From positions 1 to 64,000 of the forward strand of contig JAGHRS010000002.1 of the NCBI GenBank assembly GCA_018066285.1: a DNA stretch of 64,000 nucleotides. Direction: 5' to 3'. The position numbers were made by a program, and so were the translations under genes. The stretch's first letter is position 1; each line of letters opens with the position of its first letter. The DNA is from Candidatus Treponema caballi. Its GTDB lineage: Bacteria > Spirochaetota > Spirochaetia > Treponematales > Treponemataceae. The notes under the pieces are model-generated. The model was given only the letters and a program-made list of their open reading frames with translations. It did not search any database and was not told the DNA's origin. Positions 1 to 9,706 of this stretch are shown piece by piece.

Positions 1-30
1 ATATTATACTAATGGATATAATGGATGGTT

Positions 31-2202
31 ATGAGTAAATCTAAACTTGGAAAAATTGGATTATGGTTGCGCGAATATCATTATTCCCTTTTTGTCCTTT
101 TTATAATACTCCTTATTATTGGTTTCCGAAGCGGACGCTTTTCAGGAATACCTGAAATTGAGGTGTTCCCGGATAATGTCTATGAAAAGACACTTCATGC
201 TGTTGCCAATAATAATAACAGTCCGTACACATTCATTGATGAAAACGGGAAAGGCCAGGGATTTGATGTTGAGCTTGTCACTTTTATTGCGAACAAGCTT
301 CAGATGAACTTGGTAATTGACTATCTGCCCTGGGATGAATGTATTGCGCGTATTACAGACCATGAGGCAGATCTTCTTCTGACATGTGATTATTCAAGTA
401 ATTTTGGTGAAGGTGTAAATCTTATTAAGACACAGCCGGTTAGTGAAGACGATTTTGTTGTTTATTCCCGGAAAAAGATTACATCCGTACCCGAACTGAA
501 AAACCTGAAAACTGCTATTTCTCCTGATACCAACGTTGTCCAGAAAATGCACAGTCTGCAACTGACTGATAATGGCATAGTGTGTGAAGACAATGTTTCC
601 ACCATGAAGGCTTTGCTTTCCGGAGAGGCTGACTGTGCAATAATCAGACAGTCTGTTGGTGCGGTGTTGCTCAGAGAACTCAGAAAAGAAGGGTTGCAGA
701 CTGATGTAAAGGCTTATCTGAAGGTTGGCGACAGCCCTATGTGCCTTGCCATAGATGGAAAGAATGGAGAACTTGAAAGTCAGATCAACCGGACTGTCGA
801 TATATTCAAGCTTGATGGCACAATAGACGCTCTTAAGGAGAAATGGCTGACAACATTTGTCAGACCGTATTCCTTTGTGGAAGTTCTTGAAATGAACCGC
901 TGGGTTGTCTTTCTGCTCATCCTGTTTGTTGTATTTACCATAAACGCGTTTTTCAACAACAAACGACGCTGGCTCAAGGAACAGGAACGCGAGCTGAAAA
1001 AAGAGCAGATGATGCAGCAGCAGATTCAGGATGCGCTTGCAGAAGCTCAGAAAGCAAATGAAGCAAAGACTGTATTTTTGAGCAATATGTCTCATGATAT
1101 CCGGACGCCCATGAATGCAATTATGGGATATACCAAACTGGCGTTGAATCATATTGATGATACGGAACTGGTCAGGGGGTATCTTGAAAAGACCCGGCTG
1201 TCATCGACACATCTTCTTTCGCTTATAAACGATGTTCTTGATATGAGCCGCATTGAATCAGGCAAAATGATGCTTTCTGAAAAAGAAGAGAATCTGCAGG
1301 AAATAGTTCATTCGCTGGAAGAAATCGTGCAGGTTGATGTAGATGCAAAAAAGCTTTCACTTTCAGTTCACTGTGAAGAACTTCAGGATGAAATTGTCAT
1401 CTGCGATAAGCTCCATCTCAATCAGGTCCTGCTGAATGTCCTTTCCAATGCAATAAAATATACTCCGGAAGGTGGTGCTGTGTCTCTGACAGTCAGCCAG
1501 AAAAGGCACTGGGGTAAGAAATCCGGAACCTGCCGTTTCGTCATCAAGGATAACGGAATCGGCATGAGCAGTGACTATCTGAAAACTGTCTTTGAGCCAT
1601 TCACTCGTGAAAAGACTGCAACGGTCTCTGGCATTCAGGGAACCGGGCTTGGCATGTCCATTGCAAAGAAAATAGTGGATATGATGGGTGGAAAGTTTGA
1701 GATTCAGAGTGAGCCAGGAAAAGGCACGGAAGTGATTCTGACTTTTGTCTTCAGAATCGGGCAGGAAACCGAAACGGTGTCTGCGGGAAAAAAGTCAGAG
1801 AAAGAGTCTGGAAAGCAGAACTTTGAAGGCCGGAAGCTGCTGCTGGTTGAAGACAATGAGTTTAACCGCGAGATTACGACTGAGATTCTTGAAGGCTACG
1901 GTTTTGTCATTGATACTGCAGAAGACGGCAGCGTTGCCCTTGAGAAAGTGGCAGCTGCTTCTGCTGGCGCTTATGATCTCATCCTCATGGATATACAGAT
2001 GCCGGTTATGAATGGTTATGAGGCAACCCGCAAAATCAGGGCTCTGAATACAGAAATCTCCCATATTCCGATTGTTGCCATGACAGCAAACGCTTTTGAG
2101 GAAGACAGAAAGATGGCACTTGAAGCTGGAATGAATGATCATGTCGCAAAGCCGATTGACTTCGGAAAACTGAAACAGACGCTGAGCAAATATCTTATCT
2201 GA
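31..2202 (+). CDS. Hybrid sensor histidine kinase with amino-acid-binding sensor domain
   Basis: An inner-membrane two-component hybrid kinase of about 723 residues. A first membrane segment (about residues 20-36) is followed by a periplasmic SBP_bac_3-type ligand-binding domain (about 50-280), a second membrane segment (about 285-305), a short coil, HisKA with the phospho-accepting His in SHDIRTP (about 355), HATPase_c with the N box (LLNVLSNAIKYTP) and the G boxes DNGIGM and GTGLGM, and a C-terminal receiver with Asp in LMDIQMP (about 654). The sensor resembles polar amino acid binding proteins, so an amino acid or similar ligand is inferred. ATG at 31 is preferred over 25 because a TATAAT at 17-22 leaves almost no leader. 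No output response regulator gene is adjacent. Confidence 0.9.
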   Translation: MSKSKLGKIGLWLREYHYSLFVLFIILLIIGFRSGRFSGIPEIEVFPDNVYEKTLHAVANNNNSPYTFIDENGKGQGFDVELVTFIANKLQMNLVIDYLPWDECIARITDHEADLLLTCDYSSNFGEGVNLIKTQPVSEDDFVVYSRKKITSVPELKNLKTAISPDTNVVQKMHSLQLTDNGIVCEDNVSTMKALLSGEADCAIIRQSVGAVLLRELRKEGLQTDVKAYLKVGDSPMCLAIDGKNGELESQINRTVDIFKLDGTIDALKEKWLTTFVRPYSFVEVLEMNRWVVFLLILFVVFTINAFFNNKRRWLKEQERELKKEQMMQQQIQDALAEAQKANEAKTVFLSNMSHDIRTPMNAIMGYTKLALNHIDDTELVRGYLEKTRLSSTHLLSLINDVLDMSRIESGKMMLSEKEENLQEIVHSLEEIVQVDVDAKKLSLSVHCEELQDEIVICDKLHLNQVLLNVLSNAIKYTPEGGAVSLTVSQKRHWGKKSGTCRFVIKDNGIGMSSDYLKTVFEPFTREKTATVSGIQGTGLGMSIAKKIVDMMGGKFEIQSEPGKGTEVILTFVFRIGQETETVSAGKKSEKESGKQNFEGRKLLLVEDNEFNREITTEILEGYGFVIDTAEDGSVALEKVAAASAGAYDLILMDIQMPVMNGYEATRKIRALNTEISHIPIVAMTANAFEEDRKMALEAGMNDHVAKPIDFGKLKQTLSKYLI

Positions 2203-2317
2203 TGAAAAATTCTGCTTGCTTTAAAAATCCTCTCGTGATATATTGATGATATCAAAAAGATATCAACTTTCACCTGAAACATATTCAGGCCGGATATCAT
2301 CTAAGAGAGGTAGGCTT

Positions 2318-3043
2318 ATGAGCATGCTTGAAATCAAAAACTTTTCTAAATCGTACGCAGCAGGTAAGAAAGCTGCTGATGACGTTTCCATCACCGTAGA
2401 AGCCGGAGACATCTTCGGTTTTATCGGCCACAACGGCGCCGGTAAGAGTACGACAATCCGCTCTGTCGTCGGTGTCCTGCAGTTTGATGAAGGCGAAATC
2501 CTGATAGACGGCCATTCGGTCAAGGATGAGCCTCTTGAGTGCAAGAAAGTTACGGCATACATCCCTGACAATCCTGACCTGTACGAGGCGCTTACCGGCA
2601 TTCAGTACCTGAACTTCATCGCGGATGTGTTCGGCATCAGTGCTGAAGAACGCGAGGAGCGCATCAAGACATACGCCGGACGCTTTGAAATTGAAGCCGC
2701 GCTCGGTGACCTTATTTCAAGCTATTCACACGGAATGAAGCAGAAGGTGGCCCTCATCGGCGCCCTCATTCACGAGCCTAAACTGCTCGTGCTCGATGAG
2801 CCGTTCGTCGGACTTGACCCTAAGGCCGCCTTCACCCTGAAGGAAATCATGCACGAACTGTGTGCGCGCGGCACTGCCGTGTTCTTCTCAACCCACGTCC
2901 TTGATGTTGCCCAGAAACTCTGCAACAAGATTGGCATCATCAAAGGCGGCAAGATGATTGCATCTGGCACCATGGATGAGCTTATCGGCGATAAATCACT
3001 TGAAGACGTATTCCTTGAGGTAGTGGACCATGACGAAAAATAA
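2318..3043 (+). CDS. ABC transporter ATP-binding protein
   Basis: Cytoplasmic ATPase of a two-gene ABC-2 type exporter, 241 residues. Walker A (GHNGAGKST), the signature SHGMKQK, Walker B (LLVLDEP) and the H-loop (FSTHVLD) are all present. The start at 2318 is chosen because AGAGAGG lies 7 nt upstream; an in-frame ATG at 2243 has no ribosome site and would add an unrelated N-terminus. The gene overlaps its permease by 14 nt, implying translational coupling. The family is typical of exporters of peptides, drugs or lipids; the substrate cannot be told from sequence. Confidence 0.92.
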   Translation: MSMLEIKNFSKSYAAGKKAADDVSITVEAGDIFGFIGHNGAGKSTTIRSVVGVLQFDEGEILIDGHSVKDEPLECKKVTAYIPDNPDLYEALTGIQYLNFIADVFGISAEEREERIKTYAGRFEIEAALGDLISSYSHGMKQKVALIGALIHEPKLLVLDEPFVGLDPKAAFTLKEIMHELCARGTAVFFSTHVLDVAQKLCNKIGIIKGGKMIASGTMDELIGDKSLEDVFLEVVDHDEK

Positions 3044-4661
3044 CACCTGGACACTTCTGTCCGTCCTGCTCCGCTCATCCGGAAACGGCAACAGATACCG
3101 CTACTCAAAGGATAAGAAAGAGCGCAGCAAGATTGCCGGCACCGTCGTCGGAAACATCGTGCTTGACCTGTGTATCGCGGGCCTTGGCTTTTACATGTGC
3201 TACGCGTACTGTTTCGCCGGTCTTGGTCCTGAACTCCCCGCTCTGTGCTCCATGGGTATTGTCGTCGCATCGTTCCTTCTGACGCTGCTCAAGACAAACG
3301 GCTACCTGTTCGCTTTCAAAGGCTACGACATGACCGTTTCTCTGCCGTTCCCGATCAAGGATGTAGTCGGTTCGCGCTTCCTCTACATGTACGTGAAGAG
3401 CCTTCCGCTCAACCTGTGCATTTCGCTTTCAATACTCGCCGGTTACATCATCTGGGTTGACTTCAACTTCTTCTCCGTCGTTCTCTGGATTGTGCTGACC
3501 GTACTTCTGCCGCTCATCCCGATGGTGCTTGCAGCCCTTGCCGGTGCGCTTATTGCAGCAATCGGCTCCGGCTTCAAGTTCAAGAAAGCGGTGCAGGCCA
3601 TCCTGCTGTTTGCGTTTGTCCTGCTTTGCTTTGGCGCCCGTTTCTTCTTTCAGGATATGTTCCAGAACGATCAGGTTGAGCAGGTCATGACTGATGTCGC
3701 GTCTGCCATTGACGGAACGCTTGCCTGGTGCCTTCCTGCAGCCTGGTTTGAGCAGGCAATTCAGGGAAAGCTTGGCGGCGCAATCGGCCTGATTCTGGTT
3801 TCCGTGCTTGTGTACGAACTGTTCGTCATGCTCGTCGGCAGCCGCTACCGCCAGATCAACTCACGTCTTATGGCAAGCCACGCAGGCAAGAATTACAAGC
3901 TTCGTACGCTTAAGACACGCAGCGCCGTCCGCTCTGTCGCGTTCAAGGAATGGCGCGCTTTCTTAAGTTCACTGAATTATCTGGTAAACTGCGGCATGGG
4001 CCAGATTCTCTGCTTCATTGTATCAATCGCCGTGCTCATTTTCCCGGCAGAGAAAATCATCAGTCTGCTTGCTCCAGGCGTTCCCGTTGATGCTGAAATC
4101 ATTGCGGTCATTGCGCCGTCAATTCCGTTCATCGTCTACTTCTTCCTCGGCATGGTTTCGACAACTGCCGTAAGTCCGTCGCTTGAAGGAAAGAACCTCT
4201 GGATTTTGAAGAGCCTTCCGATGGATGTGAAGACCATATACCGCGGCAAAATGCTCTTCAATCTGTGGATTACCCTGCCGTTCATGGTTGTCGGAACAGC
4301 GTGCCTCTGTATCTGTGCGCACACGACGTTCGGCCAGTTCCTGCTGTATACGTTCAGCGGCCTGGTGCTCTGCGTGTTCTCTACTCTGTGGGGCATGGTC
4401 TGCGGCATAAAGCACGTGAAGCTTCAGTGGGATAACGACATTGAAGTCATAAAGCAGGGCAGTGCGGTTGCCGTCTATCTGTTCCCGAACATGTTCGGCA
4501 CAATGATAGTACTGTTTGGTGTCATCATTCTTGGAGTCAACAGCACCTTCAACAGCAACGTTGTTGTTTTGTGTGCCACTGCGCTGTATGCGCTGCTTGC
4601 CTTTCTCTGTGCCCTGCGTGTCAGAAGCTTTGAGAAGAAGGGATTTGACTATTTACAGTAA
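3030..4661 (+). CDS. ABC-2 type transporter permease
   Basis: Polytopic membrane protein of 543 residues with about a dozen hydrophobic segments spread over its length, beginning near residue 35 (NIVLDLCIAGLGFYMCYAYC). It has no ATPase motif. The start overlaps the ATPase gene upstream, so the two should form one transporter. Length and topology fit large permeases annotated as putative ABC exporter proteins rather than short six-helix ABC-2 permeases. Substrate unknown. Confidence 0.8.
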   Translation: MTKNNTWTLLSVLLRSSGNGNRYRYSKDKKERSKIAGTVVGNIVLDLCIAGLGFYMCYAYCFAGLGPELPALCSMGIVVASFLLTLLKTNGYLFAFKGYDMTVSLPFPIKDVVGSRFLYMYVKSLPLNLCISLSILAGYIIWVDFNFFSVVLWIVLTVLLPLIPMVLAALAGALIAAIGSGFKFKKAVQAILLFAFVLLCFGARFFFQDMFQNDQVEQVMTDVASAIDGTLAWCLPAAWFEQAIQGKLGGAIGLILVSVLVYELFVMLVGSRYRQINSRLMASHAGKNYKLRTLKTRSAVRSVAFKEWRAFLSSLNYLVNCGMGQILCFIVSIAVLIFPAEKIISLLAPGVPVDAEIIAVIAPSIPFIVYFFLGMVSTTAVSPSLEGKNLWILKSLPMDVKTIYRGKMLFNLWITLPFMVVGTACLCICAHTTFGQFLLYTFSGLVLCVFSTLWGMVCGIKHVKLQWDNDIEVIKQGSAVAVYLFPNMFGTMIVLFGVIILGVNSTFNSNVVVLCATALYALLAFLCALRVRSFEKKGFDYLQ

Positions 4662-4713
4662 ATAAAGCGGGCCGGAGCTTACAAGAGCACTGGCCCGGGG
4701 GGAGTTGTTAATT

Positions 4714-5742
4714 ATGGAAGAGAAAGTAATCAGTGGAAAGAAGAACGGCATGTCTGTGCTGTTTCTGACAGTTGTCCTGTATGTTGTCGCAATACTTGGA
4801 CTTGTTTTTGGCGCAACAAATCTCGGCTCTTATGTTCTTAATCCGCGTGATGTGGTGATTGTCGTTGTCTGCGGCCTGTACCTGCTGCTTGGCTGGATTC
4901 CGCTGCTGGGCCTTCGTGTCCTTAAACCGCAGGAAGCACTCGTGCTCACTCTGTTCGGCAAGTACTACGGCACGCTTAAAGGTGCGGGCTTTTACTTCGT
5001 AAATCCGTTCTGCGTCGGAGTTAATCCGGCTGCAACCACAAAGCTTTCTCAGAGCGGCGATGTTGCATCCCGTCCTGTGGTGGCTGTTCCCGCTGCAGGG
5101 CAGGTGCCTGTCGTGACAGGCATGCTTGACAAGAAGATGTCGCTCAAGATTCAGACGCTGAACAACGCAAAGCAGAAGATAAACGACTGCCTCGGAAATC
5201 CGGTTGAAATCGGCATTGCAGTCACCTGGCGCATCGTTGACACCGTAAAGGCTGCCTTCAACGTCGACAACTACAAAGAATATCTTTCACTGCAGTGTGA
5301 CACAGCCCTGCGCGACATTGTCCGCATTTACCCGTATGACGTTGCTGAGAACGTTGACACGACTGGCGATGGCGTTGCTGATGAAGGTTCCCTGCGCGGT
5401 TCAAGCGAAGTTGTCGCTCAGCGCATTAAGGATGAGATTCAGAAAAAGGTTGATGTAGCCGGCATTGAGATAGTCGACGCCCGCATTACGTATCTGGCAT
5501 ACGCTACTGAAATTGCAGCCGTCATGCTCCAGCGTCAGCAGGCTTCTGCCATCATTGATGCCCGCAAGATGATTGTGGATGGTGCTGTCGGTATGGTAGA
5601 GATGGCTCTGGAGCGCCTTAAGAACGGCGGCATGGTTGAGCTTGATGAAGAGCGGAAGGCGGCGATGGTGTCAAATCTGCTTGTTGTCCTCTGCGGCAAT
5701 CACGATGCACAGCCAATCGTTAATTCGGGAAGTCTTTACTGA
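4714..5742 (+). CDS. SPFH / band 7 domain membrane protein
   Basis: A 342-residue protein with two N-terminal hydrophobic segments (about residues 12-32 and 45-62), followed by the SPFH motif region ([20 protein letters not shown]) and a helical C-terminal part. Proteins of this family form membrane-bound oligomers at lipid microdomains. ATG 4714 is chosen because GGGGGGAG ends about 9 nt upstream; a TTG three codons earlier is unlikely. The stop codon overlaps the next start by one base (TGATG), so the small Arc-like protein is almost certainly co-translated with it. Confidence 0.88.
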   Translation: MEEKVISGKKNGMSVLFLTVVLYVVAILGLVFGATNLGSYVLNPRDVVIVVVCGLYLLLGWIPLLGLRVLKPQEALVLTLFGKYYGTLKGAGFYFVNPFCVGVNPAATTKLSQSGDVASRPVVAVPAAGQVPVVTGMLDKKMSLKIQTLNNAKQKINDCLGNPVEIGIAVTWRIVDTVKAAFNVDNYKEYLSLQCDTALRDIVRIYPYDVAENVDTTGDGVADEGSLRGSSEVVAQRIKDEIQKKVDVAGIEIVDARITYLAYATEIAAVMLQRQQASAIIDARKMIVDGAVGMVEMALERLKNGGMVELDEERKAAMVSNLLVVLCGNHDAQPIVNSGSLY

Positions 5743-5963
5743 TGGCAGATACTGCTTCCGGTAAAGATGCCGGCAAGAAACAGGTTCCCCTGCGGCTTTC
5801 TGCAAAGCTGTATGACGCACTCTCTTCCTGGGCGGAAGATGACTTCCGCTCGGTGAACGGGCAGATTGAGTATCTGCTTTCGGAGTGCGTCCGCCAGCGT
5901 AAAAAGAACGGCAAGTATGTCTCGGATGAAATTGATGTGCCGCCCGAGCTTGACCTACATTGA
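5742..5963 (+). CDS. Small Arc-like ribbon-helix-helix protein
   Basis: A 73-residue protein. Residues about 13-50 ([20 protein letters not shown], then [18 protein letters not shown]) read as a ribbon-helix-helix (Arc/MetJ type) fold: a short beta strand, then two helices with the [10 protein letters not shown] turn seen in Arc-like domains. The C-terminus PPELDL is acidic and proline-containing. It is coupled to the SPFH gene by a one-base overlap, a pairing I recall as recurrent in bacteria, so it may regulate or bind the SPFH protein. Its last 9 nt overlap the end of the convergent acetyltransferase gene. Confidence 0.75.
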   Translation: MADTASGKDAGKKQVPLRLSAKLYDALSSWAEDDFRSVNGQIEYLLSECVRQRKKNGKYVSDEIDVPPELDLH

Positions 5964-6428
5964 GATGAGGCGGTTGTATATGCTGTTTTCCGGGATGCCG
6001 CCCTTGATGTATTCAGCGCCGAGCACTTTCTTATAGAACGGGGCAGCCTCGCGTACCCAGCCGATGACAGCATAGCCGTAGCCGTAAGCGCGCATTGCTT
6101 CAAGTGTCTTGAGCATAAGCTGCGTTCCTACTCCGCGGCCCTGCATGTCAGGATGAACGCCAATCGGTCCGAAATAGTCCTTTGCGGTTGCGTCATAGCA
6201 GGCAAAGCCGACGACGCGTTTGTTCTCAACAGCGATGAAACAACGGACCGGATCCTGCATCATGGCATAGCGGGCTTCGCCAATCCAGCCTGCGGCAAAA
6301 TGTTCCCGGATGAAATCAAGAACTGCCTCTGCATCACACGGATGCATCTGGCATATTTTTATACCCTCAATTTCCTTGAAGGCAGGGATGGTAGTAAGAT
6401 TAACAATCATGTCGTTTCCGTCTAACAT
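5955..6428 (-). CDS. GNAT family N-acetyltransferase
   Basis: A 157-residue single-domain acetyltransferase. The acetyl-CoA pyrophosphate-binding motif A is visible as [16 protein letters not shown], preceded by the VVGFACYD strand. An AAGGAAG ribosome site lies 6 nt before ATG 6428. The gene is convergent with the SPFH/Arc pair. The acceptor substrate cannot be predicted. Confidence 0.88.
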   Translation of the reverse strand: MLDGNDMIVNLTTIPAFKEIEGIKICQMHPCDAEAVLDFIREHFAAGWIGEARYAMMQDPVRCFIAVENKRVVGFACYDATAKDYFGPIGVHPDMQGRGVGTQLMLKTLEAMRAYGYGYAVIGWVREAAPFYKKVLGAEYIKGGIPENSIYNRLISM

Positions 6429-6514
6429 AAAAAACTTCCTTGTAGCAGGCTGAAAAAACGCCTCTTATTTAGTATCAGTACTGTTATATCACAGAATCTC
6501 CATTTTCTGAAGAG

Positions 6515-6542
6515 TTGTTTTTCTGAAAAAACGTACTATAAT
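6515..6542 (+). promoter_or_regulatory. Promoter of the outer-membrane barrel gene
   Basis: TTGTTT (6515-6520), a 16-nt spacer and TATAAT (6537-6542). The roughly 90-nt leader that follows holds two short hairpins, GGGATG/CATCCC near 6571-6585 and TTTATC/GATAAA near 6605-6622, before the AGGAG ribosome site. Confidence 0.55.
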
Positions 6543-6639
6543 TATTACTGTAGGTAGAATTATCTGCTTAAGGGATGATACATCCCGTACACTATAAAAC
6601 TGGTTTTATCAAAAATGATAAAGCAAAGAGGAGAAAATG

Positions 6640-7854
6640 ATGAGAAAAGTACTGATTGCACTTATTGCAGTATGTATGCTTTCAGCCGCGGTTGCATCAC
6701 CGACAGGTTCTTCAACGTGTTCTTTGTACACTTCTGAGACGGATGATGTGCTGAACGTAAACAACTGGTCAAATGTTGATGTGGGAAACGGTTTCCTGTT
6801 CATGAATTTTTACAATGACTACAGTCTTCCAACTGTTGGTTATGCTAAAAAGCTTGATGGCGGACTGTTTATTGCCGGTTCTGTAACGGGAAATTATGGT
6901 TCCTATAAAGATTCAGACTATAATACTCAGACAGGAAAAGTAGATGAAAGCGTAGGAGAGAGCAAGGTTTCTCTCTCTGCAAATGTCCTTCTTGGAATTG
7001 CAGACTGGGGTTTCAAACTGTCTGCAAATTTCAATCCTTATACAAGAACGGTGGATAATTATTCCAGTGACCCTTCTGAAAAAACAACAACCTCAAAAGG
7101 CTCTGCTAATTTCGATATATCAGCGGGAACATCTTTTGCTGTTGGAAACGGAACATTAAAACCATATGCTGGAATTACTTATTCTAAAAATAATTATAAA
7201 GTATCAAGTAATAAAGTTCCAACTGACAGTCCTTTGTATGATAATTTCAACTATGATTATGGTACTTCTACGTTATGTTTTTATGGAAAAGCTGATTTTC
7301 TGACTGCATCAGAGAATGGCCGTCAACATAGAGTAGGAGCTTATTTCAGCTATTCTGATACCAAGTACAATGACAGTGATTATGCTAAGCTGGTTACCAA
7401 TGTCTCTCAGACCGATGAAAGTACAGACATTTACTTTGCGCCATCATATGCCTTTATTTATTCTCCTGTTTCAAATGTTTCTTTTACGGCAGAAACTGAG
7501 TTGTGGATTTCTAATGTAACTCAGGCGATTGATAAAAATAAATATGCTAAGACTCGTGTGTATCTGTACGAGGACCTCGGGGCTATTTACAAGGTTACTG
7601 ACAAATTCCAGATTAATGGCGGTGTACAAGTATGTGGAAGTGGATATACACAAGAAAACTCTTTTGATGGAAAGACTGAAGATAAGAAAGTAACATTTGG
7701 TACAACTTCAGGTTCAGGAACTACAAAATACCTTTACAATCAGGGTATTGATACCACTCCATACTTTGGTCTGTCGTTTGATGTAACTCAGAACCTGAAG
7801 GCTGATGTTTGTGTTCTTGGAACCCGTTCAATCACAGTAAGCTACAAGTTCTGA
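6640..7854 (+). CDS. Predicted outer-membrane beta-barrel protein
   Basis: A 404-residue secreted protein. A signal peptide (RKVLIALIAVCMLSAAVAS) is followed by a sequence of alternating short polar and aromatic stretches that read as beta strands, ending in SYKF; a terminal aromatic residue is the usual signal for outer-membrane barrel assembly. No specific family is recognised; function may be porin-like or structural. Tandem ATGs occur at 6637 and 6640; the second has the better spacing (7 nt) from AGGAG. Its base composition is more A+T-rich than its neighbours. It is a single-gene unit with its own promoter and terminator. Confidence 0.7.
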   Translation: MRKVLIALIAVCMLSAAVASPTGSSTCSLYTSETDDVLNVNNWSNVDVGNGFLFMNFYNDYSLPTVGYAKKLDGGLFIAGSVTGNYGSYKDSDYNTQTGKVDESVGESKVSLSANVLLGIADWGFKLSANFNPYTRTVDNYSSDPSEKTTTSKGSANFDISAGTSFAVGNGTLKPYAGITYSKNNYKVSSNKVPTDSPLYDNFNYDYGTSTLCFYGKADFLTASENGRQHRVGAYFSYSDTKYNDSDYAKLVTNVSQTDESTDIYFAPSYAFIYSPVSNVSFTAETELWISNVTQAIDKNKYAKTRVYLYEDLGAIYKVTDKFQINGGVQVCGSGYTQENSFDGKTEDKKVTFGTTSGSGTTKYLYNQGIDTTPYFGLSFDVTQNLKADVCVLGTRSITVSYKF

Positions 7855-7879
7855 TTACAGTTTTCGTAAGCTGAATAAA

Positions 7880-7908
7880 AGCCTGCTTCACTGAAGCGGG
7901 CTTTTTTT
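7880..7908 (+). terminator. Rho-independent terminator
   Basis: An 11-bp stem (7880-7890 with 7892-7902, one G-T pair) followed by seven T residues. It ends the barrel gene; the azlC -10 element begins 2 nt after the T-run. Confidence 0.85.
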
Positions 7909-7921
7909 GTATAGTCTGAAT

Positions 7922-8485
7922 ATGACCCGCCGTTGTCTTAAATCTGCATTACGTGTTACTTTTCCCGTTTTCTTAGGCTACATGACCTGTGGCATTGCAT
8001 TTGGCCTTGTGCTTACAAATGCCGGGTACCCGTGGTGGCTCGCGACACTCATGTCAGTGTTCATGTTCGCCGGAGCCGCACAGTTTGCTGCGGTTCCTCT
8101 TTTTGCAGCCCACACGCCGCTCGCCGTCATTCTCGTCACTGAGGCGCTTCTTAATATCCGCCACATTGTGTACGGCCTTCCGCTCATCAATCAGTTCAAG
8201 CAGTGCGGGCGCCGTAAGCCATACCTCATCTTTGCGCTCACGGATGAGACTTTTTCGCTTCTGACAACCGTCTCTGTTCCAGAAGACGTCGCGCTCCCTG
8301 AGTTTTACAGCACGGTCGCTGTCCTTGATCACCTCTACTGGATAGCAGGCAGTACGCTTGGAGCCATTGCAGGCGCTCTCATCCCGTTTGATATGACCGG
8401 CGTCGATTTTGCCCTGACAGCGCTCTTCGCTGTTCTGACTGTCGACCAGTTCGCAAAGTTCCTGAAGAAGGGGGCTCACGAATGA
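7922..8485 (+). CDS. azlC: AzlC family branched-chain amino acid exporter, large subunit
   Basis: A 187-residue polytopic membrane protein with the AzlC hallmarks: the N-terminal GYMTCGIAFGLVL segment, the FAGAAQFAAVPLF helix and the LLNIRHIVYGLPL motif. With AzlD it exports branched-chain amino acids or analogues. ATG 7922 is chosen: TATAGT (7910-7915) ends 6 nt upstream and there is no ribosome site, so the message is probably leaderless. The stop overlaps the azlD start (ATGA). Confidence 0.92.
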   Translation: MTRRCLKSALRVTFPVFLGYMTCGIAFGLVLTNAGYPWWLATLMSVFMFAGAAQFAAVPLFAAHTPLAVILVTEALLNIRHIVYGLPLINQFKQCGRRKPYLIFALTDETFSLLTTVSVPEDVALPEFYSTVAVLDHLYWIAGSTLGAIAGALIPFDMTGVDFALTALFAVLTVDQFAKFLKKGAHE

Positions 8486-8802
8486 CAGTCACAGAAGCCA
8501 TCATCGCCATGTTCTGTATCGCGCTCGTCATTTTTGCAGAGCGCCTGTTTCCGTTCGTGCTTTTCTCAAAGCGTGCACCGGGTCGTCTTATCCACATCTT
8601 TGAGCGCTATGTGCCGCCGGTCGTCATGCTCGGCCTGCTTATCTACAGCCTGCGTTCTGTCAGTTTTGCAGAACCTGCGCTCTGGGTGCCGCCTGTCGCC
8701 GGCGTTGCTTTCAGCGCTGCAACATACGTCTGGAAAAAGAACACATTCATCAGCATATTCGGCGCCACCATCCTCTATATGGTGCTCCTCCGTGTGATGT
8801 AA
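8482..8802 (+). CDS. azlD: AzlD family branched-chain amino acid transporter subunit
   Basis: A 106-residue, four-helix membrane protein whose start overlaps the azlC stop by 4 nt. The family pattern AERLFPFVLFSKR, the central VMLGLLIYSLR and the C-terminal FGATILYMVLLR are visible. It is the small partner of AzlC in the exporter. Confidence 0.92.
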   Translation: MTVTEAIIAMFCIALVIFAERLFPFVLFSKRAPGRLIHIFERYVPPVVMLGLLIYSLRSVSFAEPALWVPPVAGVAFSAATYVWKKNTFISIFGATILYMVLLRVM

Positions 8803-8831
8803 AGCTGCGTTGCCACCAGAAAGGAGATTTC

Positions 8832-9680
8832 ATGAAAGTTCAGGTAGTCATCGACAACATATCAAAAAGCAGCCTTCTTAAGGAATGGGGACTCTGCGTC
8901 TACATAGAGTACGGGGATAAGCGCTATCTGCTTGATTCGGGCAGTTCAGCGAAGTTTGCGGATAACGCCGGTGCGCTTGGCATAGACCTTTCCGCTGTTG
9001 ATTACGCCGTGCTTTCACACACGCACTACGACCACGCAAACGGCATGAAGAAGTTCTTCAGCCTGAACAGCAACGCTCCGTTTTATCTGAGGGAAGGGAG
9101 CGGCGAAAACTGCTTTCATCACCATTTGTGGATTGTAAACGTATATATCGGCATTAAGCGTGGCTGGCTCAAAAAGTTCAGCCGCCGCATCAGGTACGCT
9201 TCCGGCGTCTGCCAGCTTGAAAAAGGCGTGTATCTGCTCGGTCACACGACACCAGGCCTTGAGGAGAAGGGCAGACGCGCCCACCTCTGGATCCGCGAGA
9301 ACGGCCGCCGTTCTGAACTGCGGGAACGCGGAATCAGCCGCTTCCACCCTGACGATTTCCGCCATGAGCAGAGCCTTGTCTTTGAAACGGAGAAAGGGCT
9401 TGTCATTTTCAACAGCTGCTCTCACGGCGGGGCGGACACCATCATTAAAGAAACAGCAGCCGCCTTCCCTGGTCAGAAAATATACGGCATGATTGGCGGC
9501 TTCCACCTGTTCTGTCTTTCGGATGATGAAGTGCGCTCTTTTGCCCGCCGCGTACGCGACACCGGCATAGAGTATGTCGTTACCGGTCACTGTACGGGGC
9601 AGAGAGCGTACGAAATCCTGCACGAAGAGCTCGGTGACAAGGTTATCCAGATGTTCAGCGGACTTGAGCTTGATTTGTAA
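8832..9680 (+). CDS. MBL-fold metallo-hydrolase
   Basis: A 282-residue cytoplasmic protein of the metallo-beta-lactamase fold. The metal-binding HTHYDH motif is at residues 63-68; further ligand candidates are the His in GHTTPG, NSCSHGG and the C-terminal GGFHL and TGHCTG. The pattern matches the group annotated as 7,8-dihydropterin-6-methyl-aminobenzene phosphate synthase-like hydrolases (COG1237); the true substrate in bacteria is unknown. AAGGAG lies 7 nt before the ATG. The gene may be co-transcribed with azlCD, 29 nt upstream. Confidence 0.85.
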   Translation: MKVQVVIDNISKSSLLKEWGLCVYIEYGDKRYLLDSGSSAKFADNAGALGIDLSAVDYAVLSHTHYDHANGMKKFFSLNSNAPFYLREGSGENCFHHHLWIVNVYIGIKRGWLKKFSRRIRYASGVCQLEKGVYLLGHTTPGLEEKGRRAHLWIRENGRRSELRERGISRFHPDDFRHEQSLVFETEKGLVIFNSCSHGGADTIIKETAAAFPGQKIYGMIGGFHLFCLSDDEVRSFARRVRDTGIEYVVTGHCTGQRAYEILHEELGDKVIQMFSGLELDL

Positions 9681-9706
9681 CAGGAAGGGCTTTCTTCAAC
9701 AGCGCC

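Noticed and set aside
394-1152. 252-codon open frame antisense to the hybrid kinase gene
   Set aside because: No ribosome site or family resemblance, and the opposite strand carries a complete kinase with motifs.
9015-9623. 202-codon frame antisense to the MBL hydrolase
   Set aside because: It is a shadow of a well-supported metallo-hydrolase with its own SD.
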